From a virus: a stretch of 26,043 nucleotides of DNA. The position numbers and the translations under genes are program-made. The stretch lies in the IMG/VR virus record IMGVR_UViG_3300043313_000300, positions 1 to 26,043 of that record; one strand, written 5' to 3'. Below, in pieces: positions 20,401-26,043 of this stretch. Under the pieces are notes generated by a model, which saw nothing but the letters and a program-made list of their open reading frames with translations, did not search any database and was not told where the DNA came from. Every line of letters starts with the position of its first letter. The first letter of the stretch is position 1.

Positions 20401-20684
20401 AGGGGATGGGCTACCCAGGTGGGTCGGGAATCTGGCAGCAGGGTGACGCAGCTCGCGGAGGGAACGGGCTGGCGACTGGAGGCACGGTCAATCAGGCGGG
20501 CTGGGCTAAGGTTGGGGAGCGCGGCGAGGAGATGATCCGGGCCAACAAGGGAGACAAGGTGACCCCGCTGAACCAGCCGATCTCGATCCAGCTCAACCTC
20601 GGTGACGATCTCCGCTACATCATTCAGGGACAGATCGACGACAATAACGAGTTCCATGCTGGGATCGGGAGGCTGAGCCGCTAA
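17427..20684 (+). CDS. tape measure protein with peptidase-like segment
   Basis: A 1085-residue protein that sets tail length and is ejected with the DNA. Residues about 75-115 are hydrophobic and followed by 'MKGLTDLAIEMGAKTSFSAQGAADAMMALAKGGM', the TP901-type tape measure signature; long Ala/Lys helices fill the middle. Near the C terminus 'SGSSHAGDAIDTQ' (His948, Asp954) and 'WGHHIHAIP' (His985, His987) resemble the zinc sites of M15-type D-Ala-D-Ala peptidases, which would help cut the cell wall. ATG 17427 has AGGAGG at 17413-17418 with an 8-base spacer; the GTG at 17418 overlaps that site and is rejected. Stop overlaps the next start (TAATG). Confidence 0.93.
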   Translation: MAFGSLAELYVEVKPDTSKFGPRLVRDLERKYRRGISIPVRPDTRRFAAEVSRTATHAGKAAGRSYNTAFNKTASKYSSGINRGLSGVAGIAGRIFTTAAKAAAIGVVAATAAVGVGLAKATNKAGAFDKTMRLAGTTMKATSGQMKGLTDLAIEMGAKTSFSAQGAADAMMALAKGGMKPAQIQAGALKQTLTLASAGGLELGNAADYMVRGLGAFHLKAKQASRVASALAGAANASTGTVENMGLALQQVAATAASSGQSIEETTAALAAFDNAGIRGSDAGTSLKTMLARLVPMTEKAKGKFKELGLITEDGANQFFKANGEMKSITQIAGILDKALGGLSTQQRISAMNTLFGSDATRAATILMNEGSDGLAKYVKATSDRAAAEKLAKTATEGYAGALERIKGSIETVQIIGGKEFLPGITDALNGVSKWLEKNQGAIKTVFSVAAGALEAFGETAEVVLGGFLSDLSGGKDFKSFADNLAQNQVEIATWGVNAIDTFIAVGQGVVGWVTPFLDSLASANIGAALFMETTIGLMENLKVIAEYTGNFIGANMLGNAIEQSKGQAKAFRDSAASTNELATSLKTGLTPALEKARNRAAAMRDTAIAKAETREATYALSRAIDKVGKSGDVAKNKLLNYNIASGEGTKAQRAFGSRVLAVRGRMIDQALAGIKAGDSQKELTKRWQDGKDALYREFRQMGFSKKRAQELTDKYGKIPGKSETKITQPGMSKARQDTKDLDNKINGLNNRTVKIMVALGKQGFSRQGLQETVDRRVRHGGRLAGGGRLDGPGTGTSDSILGVEAGTHEAIARVSKGEWVVNAKSSEKYDELLSDINADALAGGGKIRQNVKVNTSHPARAMGAIPGQVDSVADAMATRTWKAYQKVIEKMGGGIGHGSKKHVRWHGGTFTERYANTLKAAQKADGKYLPVIQGGFRPRTSFSGSSHAGDAIDTQWNSSRLSAMNRKGSYAWHRTPSQGPWGHHIHAIPKKGMGYPGGSGIWQQGDAARGGNGLATGGTVNQAGWAKVGERGEEMIRANKGDKVTPLNQPISIQLNLGDDLRYIIQGQIDDNNEFHAGIGRLSR

Positions 20685-22579
20685 TGGGTTCCAACATCCT
20701 GACCAACCTGATCGCGACAGCCGTCTCCGAGACCGCCCCGACGCTGAACCAGAACTCCAACCTCAAGCTCGGTGTCCGCGACTTCACGGCCAAGGACTCC
20801 AACGCTTACGTCTACTGGACCCGGAACTTCCCGCTCAAGGCGACGATCCTCTCCGCCAAGCTCGTCTTCTACACACTGAACGAGGCGGGGTCGGGGACCC
20901 GTGGCTTCAAGTTCACCCGGCTGGCAGTCGGTTTCTCCGACTCCAAGGTCGTATACAACACGCGCCCGGTGACCTTCATCGCGGGCGACAAGACTGTCTC
21001 CGACGTGCTCCCGTGGCTCGACAAGAAAAAGTGGGAGCTAGACATCACGGACTGGATGCAGTCCATCGCCAACGGCGGGCCCTGGTCCGGCTTCCGGATC
21101 GTCCCAACCGTCCCCGAAGACAATGTCCTCTGGATCTACTCCGAGCTATGGACCGACCCGGCCTTCCGTCCTCGAGTCGAGGTCACCTGGTCCGACGCGC
21201 CTGGTACTCCGACAGGGCTGTCACCGGCCGGCGGACGAGCGGTCGGGGTCGCGAAGCCTGTCGTTAAGGCTCAGTTCGTCGACGTCTCCGGCTCGGTCGC
21301 TCTCCAGTCGGTCCAGGTCCAGCTCAACGCGACCGACGCATGGTCGGCCCCGACGTACGACTCCGGCGCGGTCCCTTGGCCGGTCCCCGAGTTCGACCTG
21401 AACAACCCGCCGAGCCCGGCTCCCGCGTACGCCGGACTCGCGGACGGGGCGACGACCTTCTGGCGGATTCGCTTCCAGGATGGGGCCGGGATCTGGTCCC
21501 CCTGGTCGGCCGCGACCACGTTCAAGCGGGACGACAAAGGCGTCCTGACGCTGAATAACCCGCCCTCGGGGACCCCGAAGGTCGAGGACGCGACTCCCCC
21601 GATCTCGTGGACCTTCACGGGTGAGACCCAGTCGGCCTACCAGATCCAGATCAAGCACAAGGTGAACAATGTCGATCAGATCGACTGGGATACGGGCAAG
21701 CTCACATCCGCGATCACCTCGCTGACGGTCCCGACTGGCAAGATCAACGAGCCGACCAACACCACGTACACGATCACGATCAAGATCTGGGACACCAAGC
21801 AACGCGAGGGCACTCCCGGAGATCCGCCGTACGTCGAGATCGTCCGCGACTTCACCTTCATCCCTGGAGCCACGACCGGGACCACGGCTCTCACAGCCGT
21901 GCCCGACGCTGGCGGGAAGCCCAAGGTCGTCCTGACCTGGCAGGCGGCCACGTTCCCCGATCGCTTCAACATCCTGCGATACGGCACTGGCGGCTCCCCG
22001 AAGGTGATCGCGGCCTCCCTCGACCCGAACGACACCTTCGTCTCAGGCACGACGCACACCTGGATCGATCGCACCCCGAGCCCCAAGCGATCGCTGACCT
22101 ATGCGGTCCAGCGGGTCGTGAACGACATCGCCTCGACGACCAACGCAACGGCGATCGCGACGGTCAACTCTCGCGGACGTTGGCTTCAGGAGCCGATTTC
22201 TGGCCTGGAGCTGTTTATCGGGTCCAAAGAGGACGTCGAGATGGCCCTGAACGCGACTGAGAGCGTCCTCCAGGGCATCGCGCCCGATTCCGTGCCCGTG
22301 GCTATCAATCAGTCCCAGGGCGGCCTGGAGGGCACCATGGCGGGCCTCCTGACTACTACCCCGGACGGCACGACGGCGCAGCAGTGGCGCGATATCTATA
22401 TGCAGCTTCGCCGGATGCGGGTCAAAACGCTCTACCTGACCATGGACGACTACACCTTCGCGGTCGTCGCCCAGGAGTTCACGTACGCCCGGAAGATCAA
22501 ATCGCCCCGGCTGGCGTTCGAGATCAGTTTCAAGTTCTACCAACAGGACTCGATTAACTCGATCTTGCTCGGGAGCTGA
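20684..22579 (+). CDS. minor tail protein with DNRLRE-like and FN3-like domains
   Basis: A 631-residue protein just after the tape measure, the place of distal tail or tail-tip proteins. Residues 1-165 look like a DNRLRE-type beta domain ('TILSAKLVFYTLNEAGSGTRG', 'WELDITDWMQSIANGGPWSGFRI'), a module otherwise typical of cell-surface proteins. Next come beta-sandwich repeats, with 'TTFWRIRFQDGAGIWSPWSA' as a fibronectin-like strand set (about residues 170-500). The C-terminal 120 residues ('WLQEPISGLELFIGSKEDVEM', 'FEISFKFYQQDSINSILL') are mixed alpha/beta and probably the tail-binding part. A tip adhesin or distal tail role is inferred. The TAATG overlap couples it to the tape measure gene. 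Confidence 0.75.
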   Translation: MGSNILTNLIATAVSETAPTLNQNSNLKLGVRDFTAKDSNAYVYWTRNFPLKATILSAKLVFYTLNEAGSGTRGFKFTRLAVGFSDSKVVYNTRPVTFIAGDKTVSDVLPWLDKKKWELDITDWMQSIANGGPWSGFRIVPTVPEDNVLWIYSELWTDPAFRPRVEVTWSDAPGTPTGLSPAGGRAVGVAKPVVKAQFVDVSGSVALQSVQVQLNATDAWSAPTYDSGAVPWPVPEFDLNNPPSPAPAYAGLADGATTFWRIRFQDGAGIWSPWSAATTFKRDDKGVLTLNNPPSGTPKVEDATPPISWTFTGETQSAYQIQIKHKVNNVDQIDWDTGKLTSAITSLTVPTGKINEPTNTTYTITIKIWDTKQREGTPGDPPYVEIVRDFTFIPGATTGTTALTAVPDAGGKPKVVLTWQAATFPDRFNILRYGTGGSPKVIAASLDPNDTFVSGTTHTWIDRTPSPKRSLTYAVQRVVNDIASTTNATAIATVNSRGRWLQEPISGLELFIGSKEDVEMALNATESVLQGIAPDSVPVAINQSQGGLEGTMAGLLTTTPDGTTAQQWRDIYMQLRRMRVKTLYLTMDDYTFAVVAQEFTYARKIKSPRLAFEISFKFYQQDSINSILLGS

Positions 22580-22581
22580 CC

Positions 22582-23748
22582 GTGATCAATCTCGGCCTCT
22601 CTTCAGCGGATTTGAAGCTGTTCCAGACCAGTCTCTACACGCCTCCGGGGTACAACCTGAAGGTGACGGTCCAGATCCTCGATCTGAATCACAACTACAT
22701 CTCCGACGTGTCCCGACTGCTCATCGGCGGCCAGGTCAACAAGTCGTTCTGGGACATCGTGACGTCCGGCGCGACTTTGGAGCTGAACGATCCGGACAAT
22801 CAGGTCGGCTTCGATACGGCCAACCCGAGCGAGGGCGCGCTCTACATGGACCGGATGATCAAGATCGTTTACTCGGTCTATTCCAACATCCTCCCCAAGT
22901 GGGTCGACGTCCCGCTGTTCTGCGGCCCCGTGATCAAGGTGGCCCGCGACGACGCAATCGTGTCGATCGAGGCTCAGGGCAAGGAGGCCCTCTGGGTCGC
23001 GCCTCAGATGGCCTGGACCTCCAAGACCTACCCGAAGGGATACCGGCTCACCTCCGCGATTCGGGACCTTCTCGGAGACAAGGGAGGCGAGAAGCGGTTC
23101 GACCTCCCCGAGTGGACACGTGGGCTCAAGAAGGATTACTCGCTCAAGACCGAGACGCCGACTTGGGACATGGCCCGGAAGCTGGTCGGTTCCCGGCTGA
23201 TTCAGCAACTCTTCTATGACGGGCGCGGGTATCTCCGGCTCCGCACCTGCCCGACGACGCCGGTCTTCACCTTCTCTGAAGCGGTGATGACGACCGTCCC
23301 GAAGCTCGTCTTCGAGTCCGACGCGGTCCGGAACACGGTCCGGGTCAAGGGGGCCACGCCTGAGGGCAAGGCCCAGCTCGTGGGAGTGGCCGAGCTACCC
23401 TCGACCGATCCGTCCGGCTCGACGACGCTGGGCGTCGGCGGCAAGAAGCGACGCCTCGTGGAGTTGATCGAGGACGCGGACCTCAATACTCAGGGCGAGG
23501 TCGACGGGGAGGCTAAGGACACGATGGAGTCACTCGACCTCCAGAACATCACCTTCGACTTCGACTCCTTCCCGATCCCCCACCTGGAACAGGGCGATGT
23601 GTTCAACGCCTCGACCCGCGACTTCGCTCGCAACCTCCGGGCCAAGAACTTCTCGATCCCGCTCAAGCAAGAAGACGGCGGGACGCCACAGACCAACGGG
23701 ACGTATCGACGCCTGGTCCCGACGACCAGGAAGAAGCGCAAGAAATGA
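22582..23748 (+). CDS. minor tail protein (tail hub-like)
   Basis: A 388-residue protein likely to form the tail-tip hub. N-terminal strands 'LKVTVQILDLNHNYISDVSRLLIGGQVN', with 'TSGATLELNDPDNQVGF', match the first domain of phage hub proteins of the gp27/Gp44-like fold, where a Asp/Asn rich loop 'DPdN' follows a strand. A middle domain contains 'IVSIEAQGKEALW', another typical strand of this class, and the end is strongly basic ('RRLVPTTRKKRKK'). GTG 22582 with GGGAG and a 6-base spacer. No catalytic motif is seen. Confidence 0.75.
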   Translation: MINLGLSSADLKLFQTSLYTPPGYNLKVTVQILDLNHNYISDVSRLLIGGQVNKSFWDIVTSGATLELNDPDNQVGFDTANPSEGALYMDRMIKIVYSVYSNILPKWVDVPLFCGPVIKVARDDAIVSIEAQGKEALWVAPQMAWTSKTYPKGYRLTSAIRDLLGDKGGEKRFDLPEWTRGLKKDYSLKTETPTWDMARKLVGSRLIQQLFYDGRGYLRLRTCPTTPVFTFSEAVMTTVPKLVFESDAVRNTVRVKGATPEGKAQLVGVAELPSTDPSGSTTLGVGGKKRRLVELIEDADLNTQGEVDGEAKDTMESLDLQNITFDFDSFPIPHLEQGDVFNASTRDFARNLRAKNFSIPLKQEDGGTPQTNGTYRRLVPTTRKKRKK

Positions 23749-23760
23749 GAGGATTAGGCC

Positions 23761-24723
23761 ATGTCTGACAACACTCAACAGGGTGGGCTTGACACCATCC
23801 ACACGGACGAGATCACACTCCTGAACGGAGTCGTGGTCGCGGACGGTGCCAAGGTTCAGCGGATCAAGGCTGGGTACGGCGCGGACGGCATCCTCCGCGA
23901 TGTCACGCCCAACGATGGGCTCCCGATCGGGGCCGCATACTTGGACGTCCCACTGACCGCTGGGACAACCACCTTCACCACGGCGGCCAACGGCGCAGCG
24001 ATCGACACGCTCGGGTTCAACTGGGCTTGCATCCAGATGTCGGCGGGCTACACCGGCATGACCGCTCTCACGGTCCAGGGCAGTAACGACAATGTCAACT
24101 GGGTCACGCTGGCGATGTCTCCGATCGGCTCGACTTCGTCGGGCATCGCGACCGCGCTGGGTACAGCGATTGCGATCTGGCACGGTCTGATCCCGACTCG
24201 ATACATCCGCTTTGTCCCGGTCGGCACCGGATCGGCCTTGACGCTGACGCTGACCATCCGACTCTTGGGCGAAGCGTTGGTCCTGAACTCTCAGGGCGTC
24301 AACGCGGCGGCCGCGCTGAACTCCATCGCTGCCAGCGTTGCTCCAGCGATCGCTGACTCTGCGCTCGCGATCGGCACGTCCTCGGGTAACGGCTTCCAGG
24401 TCCGGGCAACGAGCACGGCCGACCAAGCGGCGACTCTTCTCGTCCCAGCCGTCTCTGGCCAGTTCCCCTATATCACCGGAATCCATTGCTCGGTCCAGGG
24501 CTCAGGCGCGACCGCGAGACGGGTCCAGCTCGTCGCGGCCGCGACCGCTCTCATTGAGCAGAACGTCGTGTGTCCGCCCAATGACAGTGTCAGCCGGATG
24601 TTCCGCAATCCCTGGAAGCCCAGCTCGGCCTCCAACGTCGCGGTCAACCTCGCGGTGACCGGAGTCGTCTCAGCGACAGGCGTCTGGGACGTCGTCGTCG
24701 AGGGTTACTACCAGTCGAGCTAG
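23761..24723 (+). CDS. virion/tail protein with fibre-base N terminus, 320 aa
   Basis: A 320-residue protein beginning 'GGLDTIHTDEITLLNGVVVADGAKVQRIKAGYGADG', in which 'dG.kVQriK.gyGaDG...dV...n.lPi' is a recurrent N-terminal phrase of phage tail and virion proteins. The rest is Ala/Thr/Gly-rich beta structure with 'ALTVQGSNDNVNWVTLAMSP', similar to discoidin-like or jelly-roll binding modules, repeated in part at the C-terminal half ('GIHCSVQGSGATARRVQL'). Possibly a cell-binding protein at the tail tip. GAGG at 23749-23752 precedes ATG 23761. Confidence 0.65.
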   Translation: MSDNTQQGGLDTIHTDEITLLNGVVVADGAKVQRIKAGYGADGILRDVTPNDGLPIGAAYLDVPLTAGTTTFTTAANGAAIDTLGFNWACIQMSAGYTGMTALTVQGSNDNVNWVTLAMSPIGSTSSGIATALGTAIAIWHGLIPTRYIRFVPVGTGSALTLTLTIRLLGEALVLNSQGVNAAAALNSIAASVAPAIADSALAIGTSSGNGFQVRATSTADQAATLLVPAVSGQFPYITGIHCSVQGSGATARRVQLVAAATALIEQNVVCPPNDSVSRMFRNPWKPSSASNVAVNLAVTGVVSATGVWDVVVEGYYQSS

Positions 24724-24725
24724 TC

Positions 24726-26043
24726 ATGGCGGACGAGTACGGGACGATTGTCAACGTTGCGACGACCAACGTCGGGGAATACCTGACGGCAGACGTCCCC
24801 GTAGGCTCGGCCGTGCTCCCGGTGACCGACGCGGGCACCTTCGACGAGCGGGGCGGCCAACTCCTTCTCAACGGCTTGGTCTATGCGTACACGGGGATCG
24901 ACATCGCCCTCAACGTTGTGATCTTGAGGACCGGGGGCGGGCTGTTGCTCGTGCTCGGTTCCGGGATCACGGTGGAGGCTTTCGCGGACGACCGGATCGA
25001 GATCTACCCTCCGCGCCCTGAGAAGAAGGCTCTCGTCGACTTCGGGAACGAGGAAGGCGAGGCGGTTTACGCGATCGTCCCTCACGAGCTGACGGCGGTC
25101 ATTCAGGACGGCTTCCGCGAGGAGGGCTTCCGCGAGCCTGTTCTGGTAGAAGAGCGGCGCGTTGGCGAGCTGTACGTCAAGGATGTGTCCGCGACCCTCC
25201 CTGATCTCGGGCCCATCGAGGCGACCCTTGGCGATGGCACGCCTCCGATCGCCAGTCCGACTCCGGTTGTCTCCGGCTGGGTCGGTGCACTCCACGTCAA
25301 GTGGGCCGCGATCTCGGACTCTGAGCTTCCTCTCTACGAGGTCCACATCTCGACGACGGATAACTTCACCCCGGACGCCACGACCTTGGTCGGGACCACG
25401 ACCGCGACATCGTTCACCATTCGCTCTCTCCCGGACGATCTCCTCCTGGCGTACGACACGGTCTACTTCGTCAAGATCGTGGCCACAGACAGCGACGGGG
25501 CCGCGCCAGCGGGCAATCAGGGCTCGGCCGAGCTTCAGCCGGTCACCGGCCCTGACATCTCGGCGGGCTTCGTGTACGCGGGTTCGATCCAGGCTCCTCA
25601 GATCGAGGGCGGGGAGGTCAGCGCGGACCTGGTCCTGACCGGCTCCCTCAAGACCGCACTCAGCGGCGGCCGAACCGAGATCATCGGCAACGAGATCGAT
25701 ATCTACGATCCGACCGGCCAGCCGGGGATCGTGCTCGCGCCCCAAGGGTCGGTCTTCCGTGGAGACGCTGAGATCGGCGGCCTGACGGTCACGGACGCCA
25801 TGTCGATCCGGGGCATCGCCAACGAGCTGAGCACGGGTGCTGAGCTGGCTCTGGCGGCCGGGATCACGGCCCCGTCCACTGGCCCGAGCGTCGTCCAGGA
25901 CTGGGACTCGGTCCTCTTCACCAAGGCGGGCGACGGGACCTTCAACCCGTCCAACATCACCTCGGTCCAGTACCTCTCAGGCTTGTGGATCTGTGGCTAC
26001 CGCGACGGCGGCACGTACCGGGTCTATCGCTTCAACACGGACG
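24726..26043 (+). CDS. large minor tail protein, 3' truncated by window edge
   Basis: Starting 2 bases after the previous stop, this frame stays open for 439 codons to the end of the window. It contains an N-terminal beta domain (1-165) with a short internal repeat 'GFREEGFREP', an FN3-like domain at about residues 175-275 ('ALHVKWAAISDSELPLYEV' to 'YFVKIVATDSDG'), then strand-rich 'ISAGFVYAGSIQAPQIEGGEVSADL', 'TEIIGNEIDIYDPTG' like many actinophage fibres, and from residue about 415 'SVQYLSGLWICGYRDGGTYRVYRF', which looks like the first blade of a beta propeller. It is probably the main receptor-binding or central fibre protein. Confidence 0.75.
   Translation, partial: MADEYGTIVNVATTNVGEYLTADVPVGSAVLPVTDAGTFDERGGQLLLNGLVYAYTGIDIALNVVILRTGGGLLLVLGSGITVEAFADDRIEIYPPRPEKKALVDFGNEEGEAVYAIVPHELTAVIQDGFREEGFREPVLVEERRVGELYVKDVSATLPDLGPIEATLGDGTPPIASPTPVVSGWVGALHVKWAAISDSELPLYEVHISTTDNFTPDATTLVGTTTATSFTIRSLPDDLLLAYDTVYFVKIVATDSDGAAPAGNQGSAELQPVTGPDISAGFVYAGSIQAPQIEGGEVSADLVLTGSLKTALSGGRTEIIGNEIDIYDPTGQPGIVLAPQGSVFRGDAEIGGLTVTDAMSIRGIANELSTGAELALAAGITAPSTGPSVVQDWDSVLFTKAGDGTFNPSNITSVQYLSGLWICGYRDGGTYRVYRFNTD

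Noticed and set aside
19362-20657. A 431-codon open frame on the - strand
   Set aside because: It is the antisense of the tape measure gene; long open antisense frames are expected where third positions are mostly C/G, and its product is Arg/Asp/Val-rich with no domain or ribosome site.
1-26043. Lysis genes, integrase, repressor, tRNA genes
   Set aside because: Looked for by motif and composition; none can be supported, although several tiny membrane proteins could be holin-like.

Overview
The window reads as one end-to-end piece of a tailed double-stranded DNA phage genome of siphovirus type. It probably infects a high-GC Gram-positive (actinobacterial) host. The evidence is high GC with strong C/G at third codon positions, purine-rich ribosome sites of the AAGGGAG type, frequent GTG starts, ATGA/GTGA stop-start overlaps throughout, and a gene order typical of actinophages. 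Every gene I can support is on the + strand. The genus cannot be read from the sequence. The first gene is cut by the left edge and the last by the right edge.

Layout. (1) 1-2388, replication: the C-terminal end of a primase/helicase, then a family A DNA polymerase with an intact proofreading domain. A consensus-like promoter and a perfect 11-bp palindrome sit between them, and the end of the primase gene carries five near-identical AT-rich 10-mers. (2) 2477-5556, accessory genes: about a dozen small genes, including an endonuclease VII/HNH nuclease, a superinfection-immunity-type membrane protein, several other tiny membrane proteins and several small Cys-containing proteins. (3) 5566-7567, packaging: small and large terminase. 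A perfect bacterial parS-type centromere site lies inside the first codons of the small subunit gene. (4) 7576-13946, head: portal, polyacidic scaffold, HK97-fold capsid followed by a strong hairpin, four probable virion proteins of unknown role (one built from 12-13 copies of a 20-residue beta repeat), and a BppU-like small protein. (5) 13943-16103, neck and tail completion: connector, stopper, gp10-like protein and tail terminator, with an unexpected 29-residue membrane peptide in the middle. (6) 16177-26043, tail: major tail protein, tail assembly chaperones expressed through a canonical -1 slippery site, a 1085-residue tape measure protein with a peptidase-like segment, and four tail-tip/minor tail proteins.

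How it fits together: terminase, portal, scaffold, capsid, connectors, tail terminator, tail tube, chaperones, tape measure and tip proteins follow in assembly order, and most junctions overlap or are a few bases apart, so translation is probably coupled. No lysis cassette, integrase, repressor or tRNA is recognisable here; no intergenic gap exceeds about 100 bases. The most unusual signals are the parS site at the start of the terminase gene, the iteron-like cluster next to the replication genes, and the repeat protein in the head region.
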